Assembly: GCF_001865575.2 (NCBI RefSeq)
Contig: NZ_CP017561.2
Location: 1,550,001-1,614,000, forward strand
Reading direction: 5' to 3'
Length of the DNA stretch: 64,000 nt
Source: Paraburkholderia sprentiae WSM5005
Lineage (GTDB): Bacteria; Pseudomonadota; Gammaproteobacteria; Burkholderiales; Burkholderiaceae
Part shown: in pieces, positions 49,496 through 58,573 of the stretch
How positions within the stretch are numbered: the first letter of the stretch is position 1
How the letters are laid out: each line of letters opens with the position of its first letter
The notes under the pieces: generated by a model
The model's input: only the letters and a program-made list of their open reading frames with translations
The model's database searches: none
What the model was told of the DNA's origin: nothing
Program-made: the position numbers and the translations under genes

Positions 49496-49873
49496 CGGCG
49501 TAGCTGGACACCGGCCTGCAGCACGAGGCCAATCTCGCATATGGGTGGGTGAAGCTCAGCGAGACCTACACGAATGGGTTCGTCGAAGAGGCGCGGCGCA
49601 AATCGCGCCGACACCGTTGGTGCCCCGTTCCTCAACGAACCAGAAGCGCCACTAGCCATGGGCTCGCGCGAGCTCAATCGTGCAACCGGCCGGGACATCA
49701 CCCCTGGATCGCAGCCAGTTTGATTAACTAAGCTTCACGTTTGCGATGTGTAATCGCGCTGACCGGCCAGATATCGTGATGGCACGCATTCGTGTCGTTG
49801 GGCATCGGGCTCGCAGAGTCGATGACGACGGCGGTTTGCGATTTCTTAAAGTCGCGATAACCTGGAGCTCGAT
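49496..49873. other. non-coding gap after fmdB
   Basis: About 380 bp without a convincing gene. A short open stretch (49504-49590) encodes TGLQHEANLAYGWVKLSETY, which might be a scrap of an outer-membrane receptor, but I cannot support it. No terminator or repeat recognised. Confidence 0.3.
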
Positions 49874-50194
49874 ATGAACAGCCGATTCAAACTAACCTCA
49901 ATCATCGCCTTGATGGTAATTAGCGTATCCGCGAGTGCAGCGGAAAAATTCTCGGCAGAGGAATGTCACTCGTATCCCTTTGTAGCGACCAAAGCGGGGT
50001 TAACACATCGCGACATCATCCGGGAATTGTCGGAGCTCGAATCGGTTGGATACCAACCGGCCAGAAACGATCCGGAGTATCCGAACCAACTCGAGCAGGC
50101 GGAGGCGCGCCTGCATGCCAAGTTCGTTGCCGATTGCGCCCCGGCAACGCAGACGTCCGCAAAGGGGAATCAGGACACCGCGGCAAGCTCCTGA
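49874..50194 (+). CDS. DUF4148 small secreted protein
   Basis: A 106-residue exported protein. The signal peptide (MNSRFKLTSIIALMVISVSASA, AEK cleavage) is followed by the DUF4148 core, GLTHRDIIRELSELESVGYQPARNDPEYPNQ without gaps in the family pattern, and two cysteines (ECHSY, DCAPA). DUF4148 proteins are small, abundant in Burkholderiaceae and often stress induced; the function is unknown. ATG 49874, no operon partner visible. Confidence 0.78.
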   Translation: MNSRFKLTSIIALMVISVSASAAEKFSAEECHSYPFVATKAGLTHRDIIRELSELESVGYQPARNDPEYPNQLEQAEARLHAKFVADCAPATQTSAKGNQDTAASS

Positions 50195-50420
50195 CCTGTT
50201 GGCTCGGCCCACGCCCGCGCCAACTGCCTGGCGAGCTGCTTTCCGAGTAAGGATCGCGAGATTTAGTCCTCCGAATTCGATTCGCGCTACGCCTGGCCTC
50301 CGAAGATTCCGATTTCAGGGTCTGCACATCGCTGCGTCGCCGCCCACGGCATGACCTTTCTGTCACGCATCGTCATCGGCGAGGCGCGCTGCCCGAACCC
50401 TATCCGAAAGGAGCATTGCA

Positions 50421-51491
50421 TTGGTAACGAAAGAAAAAAAATCTGACAGCGACCACGACGATCCCGATCGCTCGCGACGAAAGTGGATGGTTGGCGGCGG
50501 CGTGGCCGCAGCCGGCATGTTGCTGTCAGGCGTCGCGCAGGCTCAGAAGTCGACCGGCGGCGCTGCGACGATGGACGGGCTGCCCGTGCCGGTACCGCCG
50601 GCGGATAAGACGGCCGGGCCGATCGTCGCTGGCCGGGATTCCAGGTTGCAGGGACGCGTTGCGGTCGTCACCGGAGCGGCCCGCGGAATCGGTCGCGCCA
50701 TTGCGGTCGAGTTCGCGGCAAATGGAGCGGACGTCATTGCGCTCGACATCTCGGGACCGGTCAGTCCCGCCTCTGATGCAGCACCCGCCACGCCGCAAGA
50801 GCTGGCTGAGACGGTCAGCATGATCCACGCGTATGGGCGCCGCGCCGAAGGTATTCGCGCGGACGTCCGCGACCCGGGCGCGTTGCGCGCCGCCGCTAAT
50901 CGCATCGAACAGCGTTACGGAAAGATCGATATCGTGGTAGCCAACGCCGCCATTCAGTACTGGAAGCCGCTTCTGGATCTAGAGGATACCGAATGGACGG
51001 ACGTCATCGACAATAACCTGAACGGGACCGCGAATACTATCCGGGCATTCGCACCCATGATGGTGAAGCGCAACTATGGCCGCATCATCGTGGTGTCTTC
51101 GATGCAGGGACGGCACGGTACGAAAGACGCAGCCAGTTATGCGGCGTCCAAGTGGGGCATCTTTGGACTGATGAAGTCGGCGGCCCTCGAACTCGGTCGC
51201 TACAACATTACAGTCAACGCCGTGGTGCCGGGGCTCGTCGCCACCGCGTTGACGCTGTACGAAAAGCGACTGACCGAAAGCGTCGGTGAGACCGGCTACC
51301 ACAAAACGAACGGTTTCCTGACGCCGCAGGAGGCGTGGGACCGCCGCGCGGCAACGATGCCGCTTGGAGTCGGGTGGGTGCAGCCGGAAGACATCTCGCC
51401 TGCGGCGGTCTATCTTGCCTCGGATGCCGCCGCGATGGTCACCGGCTCCGAAATCGAAGTGACGGGCGGCGACAGCGCGAAAAGCCTATAG
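50421..51491 (+). CDS. SDR oxidoreductase with Tat signal
   Basis: A 356-residue short-chain dehydrogenase/reductase carrying an N-terminal twin-arginine signal: SRRKWMVGGGVAAAGMLLSGVAQAQ around residues 18-42. The mature domain has the NAD(P) site VVTGAARGIGRAIA, ANAAIQ, and the catalytic SSMQ ... YAASK, ending with VTGSEIEVTGGDS. SDRs are normally cytoplasmic; export through Tat is unusual and implies prefolded cofactor binding. The TTG start at 50421 follows AAAGGAG at proper spacing. The substrate is unknown. Confidence 0.82.
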   Translation: MVTKEKKSDSDHDDPDRSRRKWMVGGGVAAAGMLLSGVAQAQKSTGGAATMDGLPVPVPPADKTAGPIVAGRDSRLQGRVAVVTGAARGIGRAIAVEFAANGADVIALDISGPVSPASDAAPATPQELAETVSMIHAYGRRAEGIRADVRDPGALRAAANRIEQRYGKIDIVVANAAIQYWKPLLDLEDTEWTDVIDNNLNGTANTIRAFAPMMVKRNYGRIIVVSSMQGRHGTKDAASYAASKWGIFGLMKSAALELGRYNITVNAVVPGLVATALTLYEKRLTESVGETGYHKTNGFLTPQEAWDRRAATMPLGVGWVQPEDISPAAVYLASDAAAMVTGSEIEVTGGDSAKSL

Positions 51492-51684
51492 CGGGATAAC
51501 AACGGTCCAACCGGCGCAGCTGCCGCTCGCGTATATCCGGCACAGGAAAGATAACAAGAGATAGGGGGGGGCTCACGCATAGGCGGGCTTGTGACTGACT
51601 CCGGCAAGCTAGATTTGTGTTGACTAATGTTTTGAAGTTGACCGATAGTCACTGCCGAAAAGTCCGTTACTTCCAGGCCCGTGC

Positions 51685-52431
51685 GTGAAAGACACAACCC
51701 ACTCCCGCTCATCGCGCGCTGACCATGTTTACTTCAGCGTGCGCGACGATATCTTCGAGATGCGCCTGCTGCCCGGCGATCGTATGACCGAAGGCAGTAT
51801 CGCCGAGCGCTTCGGCGTTTCGCGCACGCCGGCGCGCGAGGCGCTGCAACGGCTTCAAAGCGACGGTTTGATGCGCGGCTATGTGCGAGGCGGCTGGGAA
51901 GTCGTGCCGATCGACTTCAAGCGCTTCGAAGATCTGTACGAAATGCGCAAGCTGATCGAGACGTTTTCGGTCAGCCGGCTCTTTGGGGTCGACGGCACCT
52001 TGTCCGCGACCGCCTTGCAGATGCTCGACCGGCTCCACCGTATCTGGAACGTTCCTCACACGCAGCGGGTTCGCGACGGCCGGCAACTGGTGTCGCTCGA
52101 CGAAGCCTTTCACGAGGCGCTGGTCCTCGCCGCCGGCAACGCCGAGCTGAGCGCGGCCATGCAGCGCGTGACCGACCGCATCCGCTTGGTGCGGCGGCTC
52201 GATCTCGTTTATGGCGATTGCATCGACGACACTTACGACGAGCACATTGCGATTCTCTCGGCCATCCGCGATCTTGCGGCGGACCGTGCGGTCGCGTTGC
52301 TGGGGTCGCACATACAAGGGAGCCGGGCGGAGGTACGCACGCTCACGACCGAGCGCCTGCAACGCGCCCGCACCGCATCGGAGCCTCACAGCGCTCCCTA
52401 TGCACCACCGAGGTTGCGCGGCACCATCTAG
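51685..52431 (+). CDS. GntR-family (FadR subgroup) regulator
   Basis: A 248-residue transcription factor. The N-terminal winged helix has LLPGDRMTEGSIAERFGVSRTPAREALQRLQSDGL; the C-terminal FCD-type helical effector domain has MRKLIETFSVSRLF, DEAFHEALVLAAGNAEL and DEHIAILSAIRDLAADRAVALL. GTG start at 51685. It precedes the MFS-ABC-amidase operon in the same direction and is its likely regulator, with a remnant gene between. Confidence 0.87.
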   Translation: MKDTTHSRSSRADHVYFSVRDDIFEMRLLPGDRMTEGSIAERFGVSRTPAREALQRLQSDGLMRGYVRGGWEVVPIDFKRFEDLYEMRKLIETFSVSRLFGVDGTLSATALQMLDRLHRIWNVPHTQRVRDGRQLVSLDEAFHEALVLAAGNAELSAAMQRVTDRIRLVRRLDLVYGDCIDDTYDEHIAILSAIRDLAADRAVALLGSHIQGSRAEVRTLTTERLQRARTASEPHSAPYAPPRLRGTI

Positions 52432-52558
52432 CAACACGGATTCGAGCGCCTCGATTGCTCAAGCGCCTTCTGCACGCGAGCTTTGCCGGGACTCTATCCG
52501 TTGGCATGGTTCTCGCATATGCATTGGCCATGTATACAAGCAAGCCCCTGTGCCGCCA

Positions 52559-52931
52559 ATGCCATCCGAATTCCTGAACCCGAGCCGCGCAACCCGCGGC
52601 ATGGCGGTCGCGCCCCACGCGCTCGCCGCGGCCGCGACGATCGCGGTCGTCTATCCGCACATGAACAGCATCGGCGGAGATGGCTTCTGGTTGATCTCGC
52701 GTCGTTGGCTGCTGGGCCGCACCTGGGGCCAGTCGACCGACACGCTCAAGCTCGAAGCGCGTTTCGCGCCGGACACCGTCGCGCGGCTCGTAGCGCTCGG
52801 CCACGACGTCGAGACGATGCAGGCCCTATGACGAGGCAATGGGACATGCCGGCGCGATCGTTCGGTATCCAGATGGATTGATCGAAGCGGGCTACGATCC
52901 GCGCAGTGACGGGGCAGCCGCGGGCTGGTAG
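52559..52931 (+). pseudogene. internally deleted gamma-glutamyltransferase
   Basis: The reading frame starts MPSEFLNPSRATRGMAVAPHA, runs into AAATIAVVYPHMNSIGGDGFWLIS (the N-terminal signature of gamma-glutamyltransferase-like enzymes), then jumps to family C-terminal sequence LEARFAPDTVARLVALGHDVE. A one-base shift near 52825 then gives DEAMGHAGAIVRYPDGLIEAGYDPRSDGA up to a TAG at 52931. The family is normally more than 500 residues, so most of the gene is deleted. It sits between the GntR regulator and the ABC/amidase operon, suggesting it was once part of that pathway. Confidence 0.7.
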
Positions 52932-53042
52932 ACGCACACGCGCGCTTTTTTCAATCAGATTGCAGGTCCGGCCCTCGCGGCCCGGAGGACGCTGCACGCC
53001 TGCCGGTCGCCGGCAGTCATTTGCTCAGTAAATGGAGTCACC

Positions 53043-54356
53043 ATGACCACACGCTTGCAATCTTCGTTGCAACCTGTCGCATCGGCGGAACTCGGCACCA
53101 CTTCGTCGGGCGCGATCCATAACCGCTGGCTTCAGCTAGCCTTGGGTCTCGTCTGCATGATGGCGATTTCGAGTCCGCAGTATGTATGGACACTGATGAC
53201 CAAACCGCTCGCCGCAAAACTCGGCGTAGCGCTGCCTGAACTGCAAGTCACGTTTTCGCTGCTGATCATCTTGCAGACGTTTTTCTCGGCGTTTCAGGGC
53301 AAGCTGATCGACCGCTTCGGGCCGCGCATGCCGATCTCGATCGGGACCGCGATGGCGGGCCTGAGCTGGGTGCTGGCCTCACAGGTGCATAGCGCGCCGA
53401 TGCTCTATCTGACCTACGGTGTGATCGGCGGACTGGGCACGGGCATTGTGTATGTCGGCGTAGTGGGACTGATGGTGCGGTGGTTTCCGACCAACCGCGG
53501 CTTCGCGGCCGGCGCGGTCGCGGCCGGCTATGGCATGGGTGCGATCGTCACGACGTTTCCGATTGCCACGTCGCTGCAGGCACGCGGCGTCGAAGCCACG
53601 CTGTGGATGTTCGGCATTGCCTTCGCGGTGGTCGGTCTGCTGGCTTCGCAGGGCCTACGTGTGCCGCCTTCGCACGACGCCGCCGCCGCCGCCGCTTCCG
53701 CGAGTTCTATTTCCACACGAACGGTCGCGAATTTTCGCCCGTCGCAGACACTGAAGACGCCGCTCTTCTGGCTGATGTTCGCGATGATGACCATGATGTC
53801 CACGTCAGGTCTCATGGTCACCTCGCAGATGGCCACCTTCGCCGCCGACTTCGGCGTGACCAAGGTGCTGGTGTTCGGCATGGCTGCGCTACCGCTGGCG
53901 TTGACCATCGACCGCTTCACGAACGGGCTCACGCGGCCGCTGTTCGGCTGGGTGTCGGACAAGGTGGGGCGCGAGAACACGATGTTCTTCGCGTTCGCGC
54001 TCGAAGGCGTGGCCATGGCGCTGTGGCTGCTCACGCGCGATGACGCCGTGCTGTTCGTACTGCTGTCGGGCGTGGTGTTCTTCGGCTGGGGGGAAATCTT
54101 CTCATTGTTTCCGGCGACGCTGACGGACACCTTCGGCACCCGTCACGCCACCGAGAACTACGGCTGGCTTTACATCTCGCAAGGGATTGGCTCGATTTTC
54201 GGCGGCCCGCTCGCGGCATTGCTGCATCAGCACGCGGGCAGTTGGGAGCCGGTGTTCTCCACCGCGATCACGCTCGACATCGTCACCGCACTGCTGGCCA
54301 TTGCCTTGCTCAAGCCGATGCGCCGCCGCTTTCTCGCCGCGCAGCGGGGCGTTTGA
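53043..54356 (+). CDS. MFS transporter (OxlT-like)
   Basis: A 437-residue major facilitator with twelve hydrophobic helices. The first half contains the DRFGPRMP loop, GGLGTGIVYVG and RWFPTNRGFAAGAVAAGYGMGA; the second half starts after a Ala/Ser-rich loop near residue 215 and contains GWVSDKVGREN and ATENYGWLYISQGIGSIFGG. Oxalate/formate-antiporter subgroup by feel. First gene of the operon with the ABC transporter and amidase. Its substrate is probably a small organic anion. Confidence 0.87.
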   Translation: MTTRLQSSLQPVASAELGTTSSGAIHNRWLQLALGLVCMMAISSPQYVWTLMTKPLAAKLGVALPELQVTFSLLIILQTFFSAFQGKLIDRFGPRMPISIGTAMAGLSWVLASQVHSAPMLYLTYGVIGGLGTGIVYVGVVGLMVRWFPTNRGFAAGAVAAGYGMGAIVTTFPIATSLQARGVEATLWMFGIAFAVVGLLASQGLRVPPSHDAAAAAASASSISTRTVANFRPSQTLKTPLFWLMFAMMTMMSTSGLMVTSQMATFAADFGVTKVLVFGMAALPLALTIDRFTNGLTRPLFGWVSDKVGRENTMFFAFALEGVAMALWLLTRDDAVLFVLLSGVVFFGWGEIFSLFPATLTDTFGTRHATENYGWLYISQGIGSIFGGPLAALLHQHAGSWEPVFSTAITLDIVTALLAIALLKPMRRRFLAAQRGV

Positions 54357-54408
54357 CGCCGCCCGCCGTCTGCCGCAATGCACACCGAACCGTCGTCGAG
54401 GAACAAAC

Positions 54409-55185
54409 ATGTCAGTTCAGCTTGCGTTACGCAATATCCGTAAATCGTTTTCGAACAAAGTCGGTTCGGTCGACGTCCTCGGCGGCCTGACCTTCGATAT
54501 TCACGAACGCGATTTCGTCAGCATCATCGGGCCGTCGGGCTGCGGGAAAACCACCGTGTTCAACGTGATCGCCGGTCTGCTCGAGGCGGATAGCGGCGAG
54601 ATTATCTATCGCGGGAAAAGCGTCGACGGCTTGCGCGGCAAAGTCGGCTACATGATGCAGCGCGATCTGCTGCTGCCGTGGCGTACCGTGCTGCAAAACG
54701 TGCTGATCGGACCGGAATTGTCACGTATGCCGGCTGCCGAGGCGCACGACATGGCGATGGAATACCTCAACACGTATGGTCTCGCGGGCTTCGAACATGC
54801 TTATCCCCGCATGCTGTCGGGCGGCATGCGTCAGCGCGTCGCGCTCATCCGCACGCTGATCAACGATCCCGACATCATCCTGCTGGACGAGCCGTTCTCG
54901 GCGCTGGACTACCAGACACGCCTGTATCTGGAAGGCGTGTTGATGGAAGCTGTCGACACGTTCCACAAGACAGTGGTGCTCGTCACACACGACATCGACG
55001 AAGCGGTCGCCTTGTCCAGGCGCGTGGTCGTGCTCGGCGGCCGGCCTTCGCAAGTCAAGAAAATCTATGACATCGACATCGCCGCGCGCTCGCCGATCGG
55101 TGCGCGCAGCGACCCCAACTTCGCGGGTTATTTTCATGCGTTGTGCGGCGAGCTCGATATTCAGACGGAGGTAAAGGCAGCATGA
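54409..55185 (+). CDS. ABC transporter ATPase (SsuB/TauB-like)
   Basis: 258 residues. Walker A GPSGCGKTTVFNVIAG, Q-loop MQRDLLLPWRTVLQN, signature LSGGMRQRVALIRTL, Walker B IILLDEPFSALD, H-loop VTHDIDEA. This is the nitrate/sulfonate/taurine-type ATPase class. It overlaps the permease gene by 4 nt (ATGA). The ATG at 54409 lies 53 nt after the MFS stop. Confidence 0.92.
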   Translation: MSVQLALRNIRKSFSNKVGSVDVLGGLTFDIHERDFVSIIGPSGCGKTTVFNVIAGLLEADSGEIIYRGKSVDGLRGKVGYMMQRDLLLPWRTVLQNVLIGPELSRMPAAEAHDMAMEYLNTYGLAGFEHAYPRMLSGGMRQRVALIRTLINDPDIILLDEPFSALDYQTRLYLEGVLMEAVDTFHKTVVLVTHDIDEAVALSRRVVVLGGRPSQVKKIYDIDIAARSPIGARSDPNFAGYFHALCGELDIQTEVKAA

Positions 55186-56036
55186 CGCAGTCCGTTTCCA
55201 TCGATAAATCCGCACCGGCACGGCGCGCGCCGAAGGCTCGCGGGCGTTACGCACTCGACAGCGGCTTGGGCCGCTCGCTGTTGCAACTGGCGGCCGTGGT
55301 TGCGTTCTTCGCCATCTGGGAGGGTGCGGCGCGCCTTGGCTGGGTATCGAATTTCCTCGTCGGCTCACCGTCGAAAATTCTTGCGGCGCTCGTGCGCGAC
55401 ATCGAATCGCAGCAGCTTTTTATCGACACCGGTTATACGCTTTTCGAAGCCATTCTCGGTTTCGTGTTCGGCACGGCGGTCGGATCGGTGTGCGGGCTCG
55501 CGCTGTGGTATTCGCCGTTCGTCGCTCGGCTGATCGAGCCATTCATCGTCGCGATCAACAGTGTGCCGAAGATCGCTTTCGCACCGATCGTCATTCTATG
55601 GTTCGGCACGGGGCTGATCTCGAAGGTCGCGCTGGCCATTTCGCTGACAGCGATCGTCGCGCTGATCGCCGCCTATGAAGCGGCCAAAGACGCCGATCCC
55701 GATTTGCAGGCGCTGCTTGTCACGCTCGGCGCGAACAAGAACGATGTCTTCATGAAAGTGGTGGTGCCGTTCACCCTGCCTTACGTGATCTCCACCTTTC
55801 GCATCAACGTCGGCTTCGGTCTGGTCGGCGCGGTAGTGGGCGAATTCATCTCGTCGGAGAAGGGCCTCGGACACATGATCTTCACGGCGTCGAGCCTGTA
55901 CGACCTCAACACCGTGTGGGCGGGCCTGTTCGTCCTGATGGCGATCGGCTTCGTTCTGTACTTTTTGATCGACCTGCTCGAGCGCAAGCTGCTGCCGTGG
56001 CGGCAGGCGTCGAATACCACCACGCTCAAGGTCTAA
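55182..56036 (+). CDS. ABC permease (SsuC/TauC-like)
   Basis: 284 residues, about six membrane helices. FAIWEGAARLGWVSNFLVGSPSKIL follows a basic cytoplasmic lead-in; the coupling helix region is EAAKDADPDLQALLVTLGANKNDVF and the FISSEKGLGHMIFTASS block is typical of this class. Coupled to the ATPase by overlap and to the binding-protein gene 41 nt downstream. Confidence 0.92.
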   Translation: MTQSVSIDKSAPARRAPKARGRYALDSGLGRSLLQLAAVVAFFAIWEGAARLGWVSNFLVGSPSKILAALVRDIESQQLFIDTGYTLFEAILGFVFGTAVGSVCGLALWYSPFVARLIEPFIVAINSVPKIAFAPIVILWFGTGLISKVALAISLTAIVALIAAYEAAKDADPDLQALLVTLGANKNDVFMKVVVPFTLPYVISTFRINVGFGLVGAVVGEFISSEKGLGHMIFTASSLYDLNTVWAGLFVLMAIGFVLYFLIDLLERKLLPWRQASNTTTLKV

Positions 56037-56077
56037 CGCATTTCCGGCAGTCCCACCATTTCATCTTAGGACAGACG

Positions 56078-57058
56078 ATGGCACGAACCGCAATAAAGGC
56101 GCTGAGCGCGCTGAGCACCGCGTTAATAGTTGGCGTTGCAGCCGTTTCGACACCGGCGCTGGCAGCCGGCAAGAAAGTGACAATCTCACAGGCGTTCCAG
56201 TCGATGCTGTATCTGCCGCTCTATGTGGCGATCGACGGTGGCTTCTTCGAGAAGCAAGGACTCGACGTCGACAAGCAGACGGCGGGCAGCCCGAGCGCGG
56301 CGCTCTCCGCCGTATTGTCGGGCAGCGCCGATTTCTCGCTGCACGGGCCGGAGTGGACGGCCGTGGCGGCCGAGAAGGGCGCGGACGTCGACGTGATCGC
56401 CAATGTCGTGAACGGCGCGGCGGTATGGATCGCGGTTGCGCCGGACGTGAAGTTCAGCGGCATCAAGGATGTGAAGGGCCAAGTTGTCGTGGCGGGACAG
56501 ATGCCGACTACGAGCACGTCGCTGTTCTTCAAACTGCTGAAGGAGAACGGCATGTCGCAGAGCGACGTCAAGCTGGTTCAGGTGCCGCTCGGCTCGGAAA
56601 TTGGACCGCTGGTCGCCGGCCAGTCGAAGATCGCGGTGATGTATGAGCCGGGTCTCGATCAGGCCGTCGCGAAGGGCATGAAAGTCGTGCTCGGCTTCCC
56701 GAAGCTCTATGGCGAGTACGCGTTCTCGTCGATCTCCGCCAAACGCAGCGTCGACCCCGATGCGGCCGCGCGGTTCGTGAAGGGGCTGCAGAACGCGCTG
56801 GTCTACATGCAGGGCCATCCTGCGCAGACCGCGGCGATCGCTCGCAAGGAATTTCCCACGCTCGATCCTGTGGTAGTCGATGCAGCCGTCAAGCGCATGC
56901 TGGACGAAGGCGTGTATCCGAGAAACGTCGGCATCACGCCGAAAGCGCTGACCGTCGCGATGGACACGCAGATCGCACTGGGCAACCTGAAGCAGCAACC
57001 CAACTACGATAGGTTCATCGTTCAGAGTTACATTCAGCCGGCGCTTGCCGCGAAATGA
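56078..57058 (+). CDS. ABC substrate-binding protein, NMT1/SsuA-like
   Basis: 326 residues with a clear signal peptide (MARTAIKALSALSTALIVG, cleavage near ALAAGKK). The mature protein starts KVTISQAFQSMLYLPLYVAIDGGFF, then QTAGSPSAALSAVLSGSADF, as in aliphatic sulfonate or thiamine-precursor binding proteins. Periplasmic. It overlaps the amidase gene (ATGA), so import and amide hydrolysis are tightly coupled. Confidence 0.92.
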   Translation: MARTAIKALSALSTALIVGVAAVSTPALAAGKKVTISQAFQSMLYLPLYVAIDGGFFEKQGLDVDKQTAGSPSAALSAVLSGSADFSLHGPEWTAVAAEKGADVDVIANVVNGAAVWIAVAPDVKFSGIKDVKGQVVVAGQMPTTSTSLFFKLLKENGMSQSDVKLVQVPLGSEIGPLVAGQSKIAVMYEPGLDQAVAKGMKVVLGFPKLYGEYAFSSISAKRSVDPDAAARFVKGLQNALVYMQGHPAQTAAIARKEFPTLDPVVVDAAVKRMLDEGVYPRNVGITPKALTVAMDTQIALGNLKQQPNYDRFIVQSYIQPALAAK

Positions 57059-58428
57059 CACCGTTTGCCGACGCTTCCATGACCACGTTCGCTGCTTCTT
57101 CCATCCCCCCGATTCCCACCATTGCCCGGATTCGCGCCGAGATTGCGTCGGGCGACGCCGGCGTCGAGCAATACGTCGCGCGCGCCTATGACGCGGCGTG
57201 CGAATCGCAGGCGTCATTGCATGCGTTCTGCTATTTGCCGGAGGCTGCGCCGATCAATGCCGCTGATGCGACGGCCCCGTTGGCGGGCGTGCCTGTCGCG
57301 GTGAAGGATGTTCTGGATACCGCCGACATGCCGACCGAATTCAACTCACCCGCCTACAAGGGCCGACGCCCTGAGCGCGATGCGTGGGTGGTGGCGCGTC
57401 TGCGTGCGGCGGGAGCGTCGATTATCGGCAAGACCGTGACCACCGAATTCGCGTGGCGTCAGCCGGGTGCGACCGTCAATCCATGGAATGGCGCGTTCAC
57501 GCCGGGTGGTTCGTCAAGTGGCTCTGCGGCGGCGGTGGCGGCGGGCATCGTGCCGCTCGCGCTCGGCACGCAGACCCAAGGCTCGGTGATCCGACCGGCG
57601 GCGTATTGCGGCATCGTCGGGTTCAAGCCGACTTACGGCGCGATCGCGCGCACGGGCGTGTTGCCGCTCGCGTGGTCGCTCGATCACGTCGGCATCTTCG
57701 CGACGCGCGTCGCCGATGTGGCCTACACACTGGCGCTGGTTGCCGGCGCCGATGCAGCCGATCCACACGTCTCGTGCGTTCCGCACTCTGCAGCGACGGC
57801 GCGCGGCACTCGGACGCGGCGTATCGGCGTGCTGTCGAGACAGGCCGGCGGCGAAATCGAGCCGGCGCAGCAGGCCGCGCTGGACAGGCTCGCGGCCCAG
57901 CTCGCGCGAGACGGCGCGGAGATCGTCCCGGTCGATCTGCCGGCCGAGATTTTCGAAACGCCCGCGTATGCGTTGAAACTGATGTCCGTGGAAGCGGCGG
58001 TCGCCCACGGCGAACTCGTCGATCGCACGCCCGAGCTCGTGAGCCCGGCAATGCGCGGTCTCGTCAACGACGGGCGCAAGCTGCCCGCCACCGCATACGC
58101 CAGCATCAAGGCGGCGCAGATGCCGATGGCGCGTCGCTTTCACGACTGGCTGACGCGCACGATGGCGCTCGACGCGCTACTGGTCGCGCCGGCCACCGGC
58201 GAGCCGCCGCGCGGCCTCGACTACACGGGCGACGCATCGTTTTGCGCGCCGTGGACCTTCCTCGGCGTGCCGGCCGTGACCGTGCCGGCGGGGTTCGGGC
58301 CGGCCGGCTTGCCGCTTGGCGCGCAACTGGTGGGCGCCGCTCACGGCGACCTGGATTTGCTGATGCTGGCGGAATGGGTCGAAGCGCGCACAGGTTGGCA
58401 AACGGCCGTGGCACAGCGGCGAGCTTGA
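57055..58428 (+). CDS. amidase-signature family amidase
   Basis: 457 residues, Ser-cisSer-Lys amidase, a different family from AmiE and FmdA. The Lys lies in VAVKDVLDT (about residue 83), the signature is GGSSSGSAAAVAAG (about 150) and the nucleophile region is QGSVIRPA (about 177). It lacks a signal peptide, so it hydrolyses an imported amide in the cytoplasm. The last gene of the MFS-ABC operon, with the GntR regulator upstream. The GatA-like alternative is unlikely since no GatBC is present. Confidence 0.9.
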   Translation: MTPFADASMTTFAASSIPPIPTIARIRAEIASGDAGVEQYVARAYDAACESQASLHAFCYLPEAAPINAADATAPLAGVPVAVKDVLDTADMPTEFNSPAYKGRRPERDAWVVARLRAAGASIIGKTVTTEFAWRQPGATVNPWNGAFTPGGSSSGSAAAVAAGIVPLALGTQTQGSVIRPAAYCGIVGFKPTYGAIARTGVLPLAWSLDHVGIFATRVADVAYTLALVAGADAADPHVSCVPHSAATARGTRTRRIGVLSRQAGGEIEPAQQAALDRLAAQLARDGAEIVPVDLPAEIFETPAYALKLMSVEAAVAHGELVDRTPELVSPAMRGLVNDGRKLPATAYASIKAAQMPMARRFHDWLTRTMALDALLVAPATGEPPRGLDYTGDASFCAPWTFLGVPAVTVPAGFGPAGLPLGAQLVGAAHGDLDLLMLAEWVEARTGWQTAVAQRRA

Positions 58429-58506
58429 ATGCGGTGGCAGACTGGGGCATCGAGATCAAGGCGGCCGATGCCCATGTCGCGGCAGGCAATGACTGAACGC
58501 TATCTC

Positions 58507-58532
58507 GCCCAGCGCTCTGTGGAGCGCTGGGC
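58507..58532. terminator. 11-bp perfect hairpin between convergent genes
   Basis: GCCCAGCGCTC (58507-58517) pairs perfectly with GAGCGCTGGGC (58522-58532) around a TGTG loop. There is no T-tract on either strand, so it is a hairpin that may stop or protect transcripts of the convergent amidase and porin genes rather than a classic intrinsic terminator. Confidence 0.45.
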
Positions 58533-58573
58533 TCAAACGTCATCGTTTGTCGTGCGTGCGATAGCTCGCCGCC

